Translations under genes and position numbers: made by a program
Shown: in pieces, positions 27,773-37,628 of the stretch
How the letters are laid out: the number at the start of each line of letters is the position of its first letter
Position numbering within the stretch: position 1 is the stretch's first letter
From: an uncultured Sphingorhabdus sp.
GTDB lineage: Bacteria > Pseudomonadota > Alphaproteobacteria > Sphingomonadales > Sphingomonadaceae
Length of the DNA stretch: 64,000 nucleotides
Assembly (NCBI GenBank): GCA_947501885.1
Contig: CANMXN010000002.1
Span: 124,001 to 188,000, forward strand
Reading direction: 5' to 3'
The notes under the pieces: model-generated
Database searches by the model: none
Told to the model about the DNA's origin: nothing
The model's input: the letters and a program-made list of their open reading frames with translations, nothing else

Positions 27773-29266
27773 ATGAGCAATGACCAAGTGGATATATTAA
27801 TCGTTGGCGCTGGTATTTCTGGTATCGGCATGGCGGTTCATTTGGGCGAAAAATGCCCTGACAAAAGCTATACCATTGTTGATCAACGCGATGAATTGGG
27901 CGGAACGTGGAATCTATTCCAATATCCTGGCGTCCGTTCAGACAGCGATATGCATACATTAGGGTATAATTTTGAACCTTGGACGCATGAGAAATCAATT
28001 GCAGATGGCCCCTCAATTATCGAATATCTCAATCGCATTACAGATAAAAATGACCTTAGAAAAAATATGAAAATGGGGCATAAGGTCTTATCTGCTAGCT
28101 GGTCCAGTGCAGATGCCTTATGGACTGTAGATATTGAAAAGAAAGATGGGAGCAAAACCCAAATTCGCGCCAATTTTCTATTCATGGGGTCAGGTTATTA
28201 TGATTATGATGAACCTTATAAAGCCCCTATCACTGGGCTAGAGAATTTTTCTGGTGATGTTGTTCATCCGCAATTTTGGCCTAAAGATTTGGATTATAGC
28301 GACAAAAATATAACTGTGGTTGGCAGCGGGGCCACTGCTGTTACCATTGTTCCTGTTATGGCTGAAACCGCCAAACATGTAACTATGCTACAGCGCACAC
28401 CAACATGGATGTTTTCTGCCCCTTCTCGTGATTTCTTTGCCAACAGCTTGCGTAAAATCTTACCCGATAATTTGGCCTATAAAATAACCCGTGCCAAAAA
28501 TATTGTGATGCAGCACATCTCATTCCGTACGGCGCGCAATCGCCCCAATACTATTATCCGGAAAATAGAAAAACCCATGAAAAAAGCATTGGGTGATAAA
28601 TATGATCCTACCCATTTCACCCCGCCTTATGGTCCATGGGAACAGCGCCTTTGCTTGATTCCAGATGATGACTTGTTCAATGCTATCACAGCAGAAAAAG
28701 CCTCTATTGTAACAGATCATATTGAAACAGTGCAAAGCGATGGCATTTTGCTAAAATCTGGTAAGAAGATAGAAAGCGATGTAATTGTAACTGCTACAGG
28801 ATTAAAATTAGCATTGGCTGGCAAGGTACAATTTAGCGTCGATGGTAAGGCCATAAATTTTCCTGACCTATATTATTATAAAGGCTGTATGTTCTCAAAC
28901 ATACCCAATATGACCATCGTATTTGGATATTTAAATGCATCATGGACACTCAAAACCGATATTGTATGCGAATATACATGCCGATTGCTCAATCATATGG
29001 ATGAGCAAAGTTGCAGAGTCGCCAATCCTATACTCAGCGAAAATGCCGATATTGAAGAAGATGAATTATTCGACTTTTCTTCAGGATATTTGCTCCGTTC
29101 TATTAATGAACTCCCCAAAAATACGACCAAACTTCCTTGGAAGCTGAATCAAAACTACCTACAAGACCGTAAAATTTTGACGAAAGACCCAGTTGATGAT
29201 GGAATTATACAATTCTATGGTCCCAACAATGCGCAAAACACAAAAGCATTGGAAGCAGCCGAATAA
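27773..29266 (+). CDS. Flavin-containing (Baeyer-Villiger type) monooxygenase
   Basis: 497 residues. Two dinucleotide-binding motifs are seen, VGAGISGIG near residue 11 (FAD) and VGSGATAV near 183 (NADPH), with the class B fingerprint FSGDVVHPQFWP near 155 matching FxGxxxHxxxWP. GGTWN and YPGVRSDS also match the cyclohexanone-monooxygenase group. It should insert oxygen into a ketone or oxidise a heteroatom; the substrate is unknown. It stands alone, divergent from the editing gene and mobA. Confidence 0.85.
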   Translation: MSNDQVDILIVGAGISGIGMAVHLGEKCPDKSYTIVDQRDELGGTWNLFQYPGVRSDSDMHTLGYNFEPWTHEKSIADGPSIIEYLNRITDKNDLRKNMKMGHKVLSASWSSADALWTVDIEKKDGSKTQIRANFLFMGSGYYDYDEPYKAPITGLENFSGDVVHPQFWPKDLDYSDKNITVVGSGATAVTIVPVMAETAKHVTMLQRTPTWMFSAPSRDFFANSLRKILPDNLAYKITRAKNIVMQHISFRTARNRPNTIIRKIEKPMKKALGDKYDPTHFTPPYGPWEQRLCLIPDDDLFNAITAEKASIVTDHIETVQSDGILLKSGKKIESDVIVTATGLKLALAGKVQFSVDGKAINFPDLYYYKGCMFSNIPNMTIVFGYLNASWTLKTDIVCEYTCRLLNHMDEQSCRVANPILSENADIEEDELFDFSSGYLLRSINELPKNTTKLPWKLNQNYLQDRKILTKDPVDDGIIQFYGPNNAQNTKALEAAE

Positions 29267-29317
29267 ATCATAATTATGCACTAGAATAGTGTTTTCAGAT
29301 TGCCTATTGCGATTGTT

Positions 29318-30718
29318 ATGACAGATTATTCAAAACTATTGGTTGCCGATCAAGGTCAAGACGCCAATGAAATCATTATCGTTGATAAAAATAAATATGA
29401 CGATTGGTTATCCCAACAATCCGAGCGCACACGTATCATATTAAGCGCACAAAACTTCACGGCAGCAAAAGGGGAATGGGCGATAATCCATGATGAAACA
29501 TCATGGCGCGCCGTTTATGGCGTTAAAAATGTGCAAAATCTTGCCGCTTGGTGTTTGGCCGAAGCCCCCGCCCGATTACCCGCAGGGCAATATCGCATCA
29601 CCCTTCATGGCAATGAAAATATCTCTTTGAAAAATTCAGTTTTGGGATGGCTGCTCGCCCACTATAATTTTGATGAATATCTTAGCAATAAAAAACCTAG
29701 AGCATCGCATATCTTGCTGACCCAAGAGATTGCTATGATTGACGATATTATACGCCAAGCACAAGCAATGGCAATGGTTCGCGATATGGTCAATACACCG
29801 CCTATCGACATGGGTCCAAATAAAATTGAAGAACGTGCTCAAGGCATTGCCCAAACGCACAATGCAGATTTTCATGTCACGCGCGGTGATAATCTGGAAA
29901 CAGGTTTCCCGCTTATTCATGCTGTTGGCATGGCGGCTATGCGTGAACATGCACCGCGTCTTATTGAACTAACATGGGGTCATAAAGACCATCCTCGTAT
30001 CGCCATTATAGGCAAAGGTATAAGCTTTGATAGCGGCGGCCTTGATATCAAAGGGGCAGCGGGTATGCGTCTCATGAAAAAAGATATGGGCGGTGCGGCC
30101 CATGCTTTAGCACTGGCCGATCTGATCATGAGCGCACATTTGCCCGTGCGGCTACATATGTTAATCCCAACCGCTGAAAATGCTATTTCCAGCAATGCTT
30201 TGCGTCCTGGCGATATTATCAAAAGCCGAAAAGGAATAAATGTTGAAATTCATAATACTGATGCGGAAGGGCGCTTGGTATTGGCCGATGCCTTTACCAA
30301 AGCCGCCGAAGATAAACCTGAATTATTAATCGATTTTGCAACCTTAACGGGTGCTGCTCGCGTAGCGCTTGGTCCCGACCTTCCGGCATTTTTCTGTAAT
30401 AATGATATGATGGCAAAGGCCATGCTTGAAAGCGGAAAAGAAATTGACGATCCTCTCTGGCAGCTTCCTCTATGGGATGGATATAATGAAATGCTTGCTA
30501 GTGATATCGCCGATATTGCCAATGCGGGTGGCAGTTTCGCTGGATCGGTGACTGCTGCTCTATTTTTACAGAATTTTGTCGATAATGATATTGAATGGGG
30601 TCATTTTGACACATATGCTTGGCGACCTTCGGCAATGCCAGGGCGGCCAAAAGGCGGAGAAGCTATGGGACTTCGGGCGGCCTATGATTATTTGCAAAAT
30701 CGTTATCCAGTACGTTAA
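29318..30718 (+). CDS. Leucyl aminopeptidase family (M17)
   Basis: 466 residues from ATG 29318; a TTG six codons before is possible, and no strong ribosome-binding site is seen. The M17 signature NTDAEGRLVLADA lies near residue 312, and the metal lysine/aspartate region is IGKGISFDSGGLDIKGAAGM. It is a cytosolic metallo-aminopeptidase. The N-terminal domain is short and divergent, as in the alphaproteobacterial PepA-like group. It leads toward the NlpC gene 69 bp downstream, a common pair in this order. Confidence 0.87.
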   Translation: MTDYSKLLVADQGQDANEIIIVDKNKYDDWLSQQSERTRIILSAQNFTAAKGEWAIIHDETSWRAVYGVKNVQNLAAWCLAEAPARLPAGQYRITLHGNENISLKNSVLGWLLAHYNFDEYLSNKKPRASHILLTQEIAMIDDIIRQAQAMAMVRDMVNTPPIDMGPNKIEERAQGIAQTHNADFHVTRGDNLETGFPLIHAVGMAAMREHAPRLIELTWGHKDHPRIAIIGKGISFDSGGLDIKGAAGMRLMKKDMGGAAHALALADLIMSAHLPVRLHMLIPTAENAISSNALRPGDIIKSRKGINVEIHNTDAEGRLVLADAFTKAAEDKPELLIDFATLTGAARVALGPDLPAFFCNNDMMAKAMLESGKEIDDPLWQLPLWDGYNEMLASDIADIANAGGSFAGSVTAALFLQNFVDNDIEWGHFDTYAWRPSAMPGRPKGGEAMGLRAAYDYLQNRYPVR

Positions 30719-30787
30719 TGGGGCTATGCCTAAGCAATTTGTCGTGATAGATGATTAGAAAAATAATGAAAGCTAAGGAAACAAGGG

Positions 30788-31675
30788 GTGCAATCTAGCA
30801 CATCAAATAAACGCTCACAGTTTCGTTTAACTGGGCCTCAACACGCTGCCGATATGAGAGTCACGCCTATTCGCGGGGATTTGGCAGATATTAGTCTTGC
30901 TGGTTCTTATTTCGCACCGCATTATGCAAAGCCTAAGATTGTGCGATGTGTTTCCCCTATGGCGATGATCTTGTCTACACCCAACCAAGAAGCGGTGAGC
31001 CAGATCAATTATGGTGAAAAATTTGCTATTTTAGACATATCAGGCGGCTATGCATGGGGTTATACGTTGCATGACAAATATGTCGGTTATGTCAAATCAG
31101 ATGCATTACAAAATGATCAACACGATAATGATCAAAGCGCAACCCATCAAATAAGCAGTCGCAGCGCCCTTATTTTTGCGCAAGCTTCTATCAAATCCGC
31201 CATTGCTATGCGCATTCCGATGGGCGCAATATTGCATGCTACTAAATGCGATCATGATGGTTTCATGGCTGTATCAAACGGTTTCATCCATAAGCGCCAT
31301 ATCACCCCCATTGGCAAAGCAGTAACAGATAGCGCAAGCTTAGCCGCTGAACTAATTGGCGCGCCCTATCTTTGGGGCGGACGCAATGGGGATGCCCTTG
31401 ATTGTTCAGGATTGGTGCAATTGGTGTTGGGGCTACAAGGTATCGATGCACCGCGAGATAGCGACATGCAGCAAATTTTGGGTGATGAAATTGCTGAAGG
31501 TGTACCTTTGATACGCGGCGATATTATCTTCTTTCCTGGTCATGTTGGCATTATGAGCGATGATAAAAATATCATTCACGCCAATGCCCATTGGATGCAA
31601 GTGAAAGAAGAACCGCTAGCCGATGTTGTCGCACGAATAGAAGATGGCGGCGTTACCGCACGCCGACGATTATAA
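30788..31675 (+). CDS. NlpC/P60 (C40) peptidase with SH3-like modules
   Basis: 295 residues from a GTG start (AAGGA and AAGGG lie just upstream). The N-terminal half has SH3-like segments (MILSTPNQEAVSQINYGEKFAILDISGGYAWGYTL broken by a second module). The catalytic domain has cysteine in ALDCSGLVQLVL near residue 204, histidine in PGHVGIM and a third polar residue in IIHANAHW. No signal peptide is visible, so it may act on recycled cell-wall peptides in the cytoplasm. It is probably co-transcribed with the M17 gene. Confidence 0.85.
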   Translation: MQSSTSNKRSQFRLTGPQHAADMRVTPIRGDLADISLAGSYFAPHYAKPKIVRCVSPMAMILSTPNQEAVSQINYGEKFAILDISGGYAWGYTLHDKYVGYVKSDALQNDQHDNDQSATHQISSRSALIFAQASIKSAIAMRIPMGAILHATKCDHDGFMAVSNGFIHKRHITPIGKAVTDSASLAAELIGAPYLWGGRNGDALDCSGLVQLVLGLQGIDAPRDSDMQQILGDEIAEGVPLIRGDIIFFPGHVGIMSDDKNIIHANAHWMQVKEEPLADVVARIEDGGVTARRRL

Positions 31676-31731
31676 CCATTCACCTATTTCGCATATAATA
31701 ACGCTACCATCACAATCATTGGATTATCATT

Positions 31732-32646
31732 ATGAGCGCAACATTATTCATCGATGGAGCCGCTGGAACCACAGGCATAGAAATTGCGCAGCGCATGCAA
31801 GGGCGCAATGAATTTACGCTAATCACCCTTGCCGATGATAAGCGCAAAGATGATGATGCCCGGCGCGAAGCAATTAACGATGCTGACTATGTCATTCTAT
31901 GCCTGCCCGATGAAGCCGCCGTATCGGCCGCCGCTATGGCCCAAAACCCACGCACCAAAATCATCGATGCCTCCAGCGCACACCGCACATCACAAGGATG
32001 GAGCTATGGCTTTCCCGAATTTCGCAAGGGCCAGCGTGCAGAGATTGCAAGCTCTAATCGTATCAGCAACCCTGGCTGCTACCCCACTGGCTTTTTAGCA
32101 CTCATCACCCCCTTAATTGCAGGCGGCCTCATCCCCGCCGATACACCCATCACTTGCAATGCTGTGTCGGGCTATTCGGGTGGCGGCAAAGCGCTTATCA
32201 ATCGTTTTGAGCAAGAAGCATCCATCGGGTTTCGTGCCTATGGGCTGAGCATGGGGCATAAACATATGCCCGAAATGAAGCACTATAGCGGCCTTGACCA
32301 TGCCCCTTTATTCGCACCATCGGTCGTTCATGCCTTTCGCGGTATGTTTGTCGAAATTCCGCTAATCCGTACAAGCGCTATGGCTAGCGCCGATGATATG
32401 CTTGCCTGCCTTACCGATCTTTATAGGCAGGAACCGCTCATCAGTACCCTGCCCCATAGCGATGAATTATTGATACGCAATGGCTGTGATGCGCATGATG
32501 GGCTGGATCTTTATGTCGCGGGCGATGGCAATCACATCCGCCTGATTGCCATGCTGGATAATTTGGGCAAAGGCGCAAGCGGCGCAGCGATCCAAAACCT
32601 CAATATTGCAGCGGGCCTCACGGAAACCTTGGGCTTGCGGGTTTGA
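31732..32646 (+). CDS. argC: N-acetyl-gamma-glutamyl-phosphate reductase
   Basis: 304 residues, the shorter type 2 form. It begins with the NADP-binding motif FIDGAAGTTGIEIAQR; the catalytic cysteine is in RISNPGCYPTGFLA near residue 115 and the histidine in GHKHMPEMKH near 183. It makes N-acetylglutamate semialdehyde in arginine synthesis. Other arg genes are not in the window. The local codon use is GC-richer than in its neighbours. Confidence 0.93.
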   Translation: MSATLFIDGAAGTTGIEIAQRMQGRNEFTLITLADDKRKDDDARREAINDADYVILCLPDEAAVSAAAMAQNPRTKIIDASSAHRTSQGWSYGFPEFRKGQRAEIASSNRISNPGCYPTGFLALITPLIAGGLIPADTPITCNAVSGYSGGGKALINRFEQEASIGFRAYGLSMGHKHMPEMKHYSGLDHAPLFAPSVVHAFRGMFVEIPLIRTSAMASADDMLACLTDLYRQEPLISTLPHSDELLIRNGCDAHDGLDLYVAGDGNHIRLIAMLDNLGKGASGAAIQNLNIAAGLTETLGLRV

Positions 32647-32729
32647 GTAAAGGCAATGTATATTCTCAGTAACAAAAGCGAAGAAGATTAAACCATATTT
32701 TTTATAATAGACATGCTATACAATATACT

Positions 32730-33098
32730 ATGGCTAAATTTAAAAAACTCTTATTCATTTTCACTTCGCTCATTATGGCGACTTATTTGGGTTTTTACGC
32801 GCCATTGCCCTTTTTTTCCTCCGTATGGGAAGATCGCTACAATCAACCTCATAAATTTTTAGATACTCCTCATAGGATGGTCGATGGTTTTTTAATTACC
32901 AATCGATTGAAAGGCAAAAGCCAGTCTGAGATAGAGGAACTTCTCGGAGCACCTCCAGAAACCAGTTATTTTTCTGATTGGGATATGGTCTATCGTCTGG
33001 GTACAGAACGTGGTTTTATCGGCATAGATAGCGAATGGTTAGCGCTCCAGTTGGACAATGATGGTAAAGTTATAGATGCACAAATCGTCTCTGATTAA
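32730..33098 (+). CDS. Small exported or membrane protein, BamE-like fold suspected
   Basis: 122 residues. One hydrophobic helix at about 7-27 is a signal anchor or signal peptide. The remainder, with RLKGKSQSEIEELLGAPPETSYFSDWDMVYRLG and a final pair of strands, follows the pattern seen in SmpA/OmlA (BamE)-type folds, in which a conserved helix leads to LLGxP. I do not recognise a named family. No lipobox cysteine is present. Confidence 0.55.
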   Translation: MAKFKKLLFIFTSLIMATYLGFYAPLPFFSSVWEDRYNQPHKFLDTPHRMVDGFLITNRLKGKSQSEIEELLGAPPETSYFSDWDMVYRLGTERGFIGIDSEWLALQLDNDGKVIDAQIVSD

Positions 33099-33428
33099 AA
33101 TCTATTTCCATTCATAAGATGCAATAGCTGACCCCAGAGATTTTATCTTTTAACTTCTATGTATGTAATAAATTTCACTTAATTATTCCCACGAAGGCGG
33201 TAATCCATCTCCAACCATCAAACCTAACCGCATATGTCATGCTGAACTAGGTTCAGCATCTCAGTCAGTATCAGCACATATTCCTCAAGATCCTGAAATG
33301 AATTCAGGATGACGAGAGTTAAAAAAGTGGGGATGACGAGAGAAGAATATGGGAATAATGGATGTGAGATAAGGGATGACGGGCGTTATGAATATGGTGA
33401 TAACATAATAGAAGAATCAAGAAGATAT
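33099..33428. other. Intergenic region with dispersed palindromic repeats
   Basis: This 330-bp stretch has no credible gene. Its centre holds two palindromes listed separately, followed by several degenerate copies of GGATGACGaGAG/GGGATGACGGG up to about 33390. It lies between convergent genes (the BamE-like one and map). Confidence 0.6.
33236..33316. repeat. Dispersed palindromic element (two hairpin units)
   Basis: ATGCTGAAC/GTTCAGCAT (33239-33247 and 33251-33259, 3-base loop) and ATCCTGAA/TTCAGGAT (33290-33297 and 33303-33310, 5-base loop) followed by GACGAG. Such TCATGCTGAAC and TTCAGGATGACG modules are scattered between genes in many alphaproteobacteria. They may act as bidirectional transcript ends. 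Confidence 0.7.
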
Positions 33429-34256
33429 TCAATAAGGTGGGTTGTTCAATCCCTTAGGGCTTTGTGTGAAAATTTCGCAGCCCGTTTCCGTTATCGCGAT
33501 ACTATGTTCAAATTGCGCCGATAATTTGCGATCGCGGGTCACAGCCGTCCATCCATCGGAGAGCATTTTTGTGCCTGCTTTGCCACCATTAATCATCGGC
33601 TCGATGGTGAAAAACATCCCTGGTTTCAGCTCCGGCCCTGTGCCGGCCTGCCCGACATGAACGACTTCTGGGCTATCGTGGAACAAACGCCCCAGCCCAT
33701 GACCGCAAAATTCGCGCACCACACCATAACGGTTTTTCTCGGCGTGACTTTGAATGGCGTGCGAAATATCGCCCAAGAAATTACCCGGCTTTGCTTGCTC
33801 TATGCCCAGCATCAAACATTCATACGTTACGTCGACCAATCGCTTAGCCTTTATTGAGACATCACCAACCAAATACATGCGGCTGGTATCACCATGCCAT
33901 CCATCGACAATCACGGTCACATCAATATTCACTATATCGCCATCGCGCAGAACCGTATCCCCTGGAATACCATGACACACCACTTGGTTGATAGAGGTAC
34001 AGCAGCTATGGGTAAATCCGCGATAGCCAAGCGTGGCGGGAACGCTGCCGCTACGCAAAGCTTGTTCGCGCACCATATCATCCAATTCGCCAGTGGTAAC
34101 GCCTGGTACAACATGCGGCACCAAATCATCCAAAATTTCAGCGGCAATACGGCCTGCTTTGCGCATACCAGCAAAGCCTTCTTCACCATGAATTTTAATC
34201 ACACCGTCGCGTGCGCGATAAGCCTCTTCGGGACTAACTTTCATATATTGATTCAT
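33429..34256 (-). CDS. map: Methionine aminopeptidase, type I
   Basis: 275 residues from ATG 34256, which has GGGGG 4 bases before it; another ATG four codons later is possible. Metal ligands and signatures are present: TLGYRGFTHSCCTSINQVVCHGIPGD, NIDVTVIVDGWHGDTSRMYLVGD, REFCGHGLGRLFHDSPEVVH and FFTIEPMINGG. It removes the initiator methionine from new proteins. It is divergent from the CinA-type gene with a 63-bp gap, too short for two roomy promoters. Confidence 0.94.
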   Translation of the reverse strand: MNQYMKVSPEEAYRARDGVIKIHGEEGFAGMRKAGRIAAEILDDLVPHVVPGVTTGELDDMVREQALRSGSVPATLGYRGFTHSCCTSINQVVCHGIPGDTVLRDGDIVNIDVTVIVDGWHGDTSRMYLVGDVSIKAKRLVDVTYECLMLGIEQAKPGNFLGDISHAIQSHAEKNRYGVVREFCGHGLGRLFHDSPEVVHVGQAGTGPELKPGMFFTIEPMINGGKAGTKMLSDGWTAVTRDRKLSAQFEHSIAITETGCEIFTQSPKGLNNPPY

Positions 34257-34319
34257 AATTCCCCCATAATACAAGTTTCTGGGCTTTGCGAGAGGCTTAT
34301 TTATCTATATGGTATATCT

Positions 34320-35078
34320 ATGGAAAAAAACCGTATCTATACCGCCGCTCTTATCATTATTGGTGACGAAATATTATCAGGCCGAACGCAAGATAAAAAT
34401 ATCGCGCAAATCGCATCTTGGCTCAATGTACAGGGCATAAGGCTAGCAGAGGTTCGCATAGTTGCCGATGTGATGGATAATATTGTTGAAGCCGTCAATA
34501 TATTGCGTAGCCGCAATGATTACCTGTTTACCACTGGCGGTATTGGCCCAACCCATGATGATATTACGGTTGATGCCATTGCAGCGGCACTGGGCGTGGA
34601 TGTGGTGATACACCCCGATGCGCGCGCTATATTAGAGCGCTATTATGAAACGCGCGGCGGGCTGAACGAAGGGCGTTTGCGCATGGCCCGTGCGCCCGAA
34701 GGTGCGGACCTTATCCCCAATAAAAAAACGGGAGCACCTGGCATCAAAGTTGAAAATATTTTTATCATGGCGGGCGTTCCGCATATCACTGCTGGAATGC
34801 TCGATGCACTTACAGGCACTTTAGAGGGCGGTGCGCAGCTCTTATCGCGGCAAATTGGTGCTTGGTCACCCGAAAGTGAGGTTGCAGCCTTATTACGCAA
34901 CACAGAAAAAGCGCATGAAGATTGCCAAATCGGCAGCTACCCCTTTTTCCGAGAAGGCACTGTGGGAGCAAATTTTGTGGTACGCTCCACCGATCAAATT
35001 AAGCTTGATGCTTGCACTGATATGCTCACCAAAGGTTTAGAAGAATTGGGTTATCCTGTTACAGAAGGCGGTATTTAA
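34320..35078 (+). CDS. CinA-family molybdopterin-binding-domain protein
   Basis: 252 residues from ATG 34320; open frame upstream is antisense to map and not part of the gene. Motifs are TAALIIIGDEILSGRTQDKN, LFTTGGIGPTHDDITVDAIAAALG and KTGAPGIKVENIFIMAGVP, the MoaB/MogA-like domain of CinA. The C-terminal amidohydrolase half of full-length CinA is missing, as in the stand-alone subfamily. These proteins are proposed to act as ADP-ribose or nucleotide pyrophosphatases; that role is inferred. Confidence 0.85.
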   Translation: MEKNRIYTAALIIIGDEILSGRTQDKNIAQIASWLNVQGIRLAEVRIVADVMDNIVEAVNILRSRNDYLFTTGGIGPTHDDITVDAIAAALGVDVVIHPDARAILERYYETRGGLNEGRLRMARAPEGADLIPNKKTGAPGIKVENIFIMAGVPHITAGMLDALTGTLEGGAQLLSRQIGAWSPESEVAALLRNTEKAHEDCQIGSYPFFREGTVGANFVVRSTDQIKLDACTDMLTKGLEELGYPVTEGGI

Positions 35079-35130
35079 AACTCTACAACAAAATTATCTC
35101 TTATTTGCAATATGGCCAATCACATTTCGC

Positions 35131-35781
35131 TTATTCGCGCAATGCACGCAGCGCAGCACCAGCGGCAAAAGGCGAAATTACCGTCATAGCAAGGCTAGCT
35201 GCTGCCAATAATTGCAGCGCACTACCAGGATCAGGACTAGTAGTGGCAGCACCAAATATCAATATAGGTATTGCAAGCGGCAAGAGCAGCAAACCACCAA
35301 TCGCCGCTGCGCCATTTAACCCTGCGGTTAGAGCCGATATAGTAACACCTAAACCCGCCAGAGCAGGTGTACCGATTAATAAACCCATGATAATCAAACC
35401 AATTTTATCATCACCTTGACCGATTAATATCGCAGCAAAGATACTAGCAATAACCAAGGGCGGACCAAAGGCGCACCAATGGCCAATAATTTTGGCAAGG
35501 GCGATCCATTCATCGCTATAACCACGCACGGTCAATTGATCCAAAAACCCATTTTCGCGATCGGGTAATATCAATCTTTCCATCGGTAAAAGTGCCGCCA
35601 ATAAAGCTGCTATCCAGAGCACGCCGCCGCCCGTAATCGCCAATATTTTAGCATCAGGACCAACAGCAAAGGGATATAATATAGCGATACTAATAAAAAA
35701 GATAATCGGCATCCATAAATTACCACCGTTCCAAGCTATGCGCACTTCACGTTCAATTAAGGGATAGAGTTTTTTGCTCAT
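35131..35781 (-). CDS. ccmB: Heme exporter protein B
   Basis: 216 residues with six predicted membrane helices and the CcmB pattern REVRIAWNGGNLWMPIIFF at the start, WIAALLAALLPMERLILPDRENGFLDQL in the middle. With CcmA it forms the ABC part of the c-type cytochrome maturation system in the inner membrane. Its ATG overlaps the ccmA stop by four bases. Other ccm genes are not adjacent. Confidence 0.92.
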   Translation of the reverse strand: MSKKLYPLIEREVRIAWNGGNLWMPIIFFISIAILYPFAVGPDAKILAITGGGVLWIAALLAALLPMERLILPDRENGFLDQLTVRGYSDEWIALAKIIGHWCAFGPPLVIASIFAAILIGQGDDKIGLIIMGLLIGTPALAGLGVTISALTAGLNGAAAIGGLLLLPLAIPILIFGAATTSPDPGSALQLLAAASLAMTVISPFAAGAALRALRE

Positions 35782-36389
35782 CGACCAATTCCAACAAGGT
35801 CAGATTGCTGCATTGTTGATTTGGCAGGCCGTTGATCAATATCCAAGATATGATCAATCGTGATTTGCGGTTTAATATGCGATGCAATCACGATAAGGCC
35901 GCTTTGTTTCACATGCTTTTCCATCGCGCGGTCCAATGCCGCAATATTATCTTGGTCAAGGCCATTATAGGGTTCATCAAGCAGATAGATTTTGGCTTCT
36001 GATGCGAAAACACGCGCCAAATTTGCTCGTTTTCTCTGTCCTGTTGACAAATATCGCACGGGTATATTGCTGAGGAGTATGAGATCAAACATCTGCATCG
36101 CATCATCAAGTTTGGTTAAGCTGCTATGGTCCATATCCGCCCAATAGCGTAGCGCTTTTTCGAGCGGTAAATTGCTATCCAACACTAATTTTTCATCGGT
36201 CAGTGCGATATCACCTGAAATTTCAAGTGAACCAGACAATGTGGGCAATAAATTCGACATTTGCCGAATTAATGTCGACTTGCCACTACCATTTCGTCCT
36301 TTAACCCACAAAATCTCTCCGCCAACAATTTTTTGTGAGATATTTTGATATATTAACCTGTTGCTGCGCATACATGCCAGATTATTCAT
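35778..36389 (-). CDS. ccmA: Heme exporter ATP-binding protein A
   Basis: 203 residues from the ATG at 36389 (another ATG three bases before). Walker A is VKGRNGSGKSTLIRQM, the signature motif YLSTGQRKRANLARVF and Walker B KIYLLDEPYNGLD. It powers the CcmABCD release of CcmE-bound heme. A longer open frame exists upstream but homologues begin with MNNLACxRSNRLIYxNIS. It is translationally coupled to ccmB. Confidence 0.92.
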   Translation of the reverse strand: MNNLACMRSNRLIYQNISQKIVGGEILWVKGRNGSGKSTLIRQMSNLLPTLSGSLEISGDIALTDEKLVLDSNLPLEKALRYWADMDHSSLTKLDDAMQMFDLILLSNIPVRYLSTGQRKRANLARVFASEAKIYLLDEPYNGLDQDNIAALDRAMEKHVKQSGLIVIASHIKPQITIDHILDIDQRPAKSTMQQSDLVGIGR

Positions 36390-36473
36390 CATGATTGATG
36401 TTTTATATGATTGACCTTGACCCATGAATCCTAATAGGCATGTTTTTTCAATCTTGCCAAGGTCAGTAACCAT

Positions 36474-36761
36474 ATGATTAGTGAATTAGATGTAAAAAGC
36501 CGTGAAGAAGCGCTCCTAAGTCTTTCAAATTGGACTTATATTGAGGATAAAAAGGGCATCAAGCGCATTTTCAAATTTGATGATTTCGTCAGCGCCTTTG
36601 GGTTTATGAGCAAAGTCGCCATATTGGCAGAAAAGGCTGATCACCATCCCGAATGGTTCAATGTATATTCCACCGTTGATATTTTGCTCACCACGCATGA
36701 TGCAGGGGGACTATCGAAGCGAGATATTGATTTAGCACAGAAAATTGATGCTCTACGTTAA
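36474..36761 (+). CDS. phhB: Pterin-4a-carbinolamine dehydratase
   Basis: 95 residues. The signature [16 protein letters not shown] followed by [17 protein letters not shown] is diagnostic. It recycles the tetrahydrobiopterin cofactor and is also called DCoH. It is divergent from ccmA, with about 82 bp between the starts; AAGG lies about 12 bases before the ATG. Confidence 0.92.
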   Translation: MISELDVKSREEALLSLSNWTYIEDKKGIKRIFKFDDFVSAFGFMSKVAILAEKADHHPEWFNVYSTVDILLTTHDAGGLSKRDIDLAQKIDALR

Positions 36762-36787
36762 AATAATTTGGGGTTTATTGCTATAAT

Positions 36788-37594
36788 TCACCCCAAGCTT
36801 TTTTCAATACCGCCCGTTAATCCGTGCATTTGTTTGCGCAAACGGCCTGGGAACCAACGCGCCGCAAACGCCAATTGCTTCGCTGTTTTATTAACCGTGG
36901 TATGCACTATATTGCCGTGAACAGCGTCCCATGCCGCAGGACCAATAATTGCCACTGGACTTACTTCTTGCCCTACAGATTGCAGCAATTCCTTACCCGT
37001 CATATTAGATTGTTCATTCACATTAGACAAAATATTTGTATCGATAAAACCAGGCATTAAAGAGCGAGATTTAATATCATGCTCTTGAAATTCAATATCA
37101 TGCGCCTCGGTCAAGCCGCGCACTGCAAATTTTGTGGCGCTATAAACACTTAAGCCCGCTGCCCCATAAATACCAGCGGCTGATGCTGTGTTAAGGACAC
37201 AGCTATCAGGCGTTGCTTTGAGCATATCAAAACAAGCACGTATTCCGCTGATTACCCCCGTGATATTAACAGCAATCAATGTATCAATATCTTCATCGTT
37301 CATATCCTGGATAGGGCCTCCAGCTCCAATACCCGCATTGTTAAAAAACACATCCATGCGGCCGCCCGTTAATTCGCTAAATTCAGCGACCACTTCTTTC
37401 CATTGCGCACGGTCTGTTACATTCAGCTCATGCTGCGAACATTTACCATCGCCTATTAAAGAAGCCGTTTCCGCAAGACCTGCCATATCCATATCGGTTA
37501 GGCCCACAAAATATCCTTGTTCCGCAAAATAGCGCGATACTTCGCGGCCAAGGCCTGATGCAGCCCCCGTTACAAATATAGTTTTACGATCCAT
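36788..37594 (-). CDS. Short-chain dehydrogenase/reductase
   Basis: 268 residues. The nucleotide-binding motif is VTGAASGLGREVSRYF, with NNAGIG, catalytic Ser near LNTASAAG and the YSATK pair (Tyr-Lys). The C-terminus is basic and may be membrane-associated (RWFPGRLRKQMHGL). Members of this branch act on fatty or steroid alcohols, but the substrate is unknown. A 16-bp palindrome resembling a LiuR- or TetR-type operator lies 35-50 bp upstream. Confidence 0.88.
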   Translation of the reverse strand: MDRKTIFVTGAASGLGREVSRYFAEQGYFVGLTDMDMAGLAETASLIGDGKCSQHELNVTDRAQWKEVVAEFSELTGGRMDVFFNNAGIGAGGPIQDMNDEDIDTLIAVNITGVISGIRACFDMLKATPDSCVLNTASAAGIYGAAGLSVYSATKFAVRGLTEAHDIEFQEHDIKSRSLMPGFIDTNILSNVNEQSNMTGKELLQSVGQEVSPVAIIGPAAWDAVHGNIVHTTVNKTAKQLAFAARWFPGRLRKQMHGLTGGIEKSLG

Positions 37595-37628
37595 AAAAAC
37601 CTCCTCTTGATAATCTTTTGCACCTCAA

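Noticed and set aside
33894-34319. N-terminal extension of the CinA-type gene
   Set aside because: The extension is antisense to map and has no similarity to the MoaB-like family; the ATG at 34320 begins the conserved domain.
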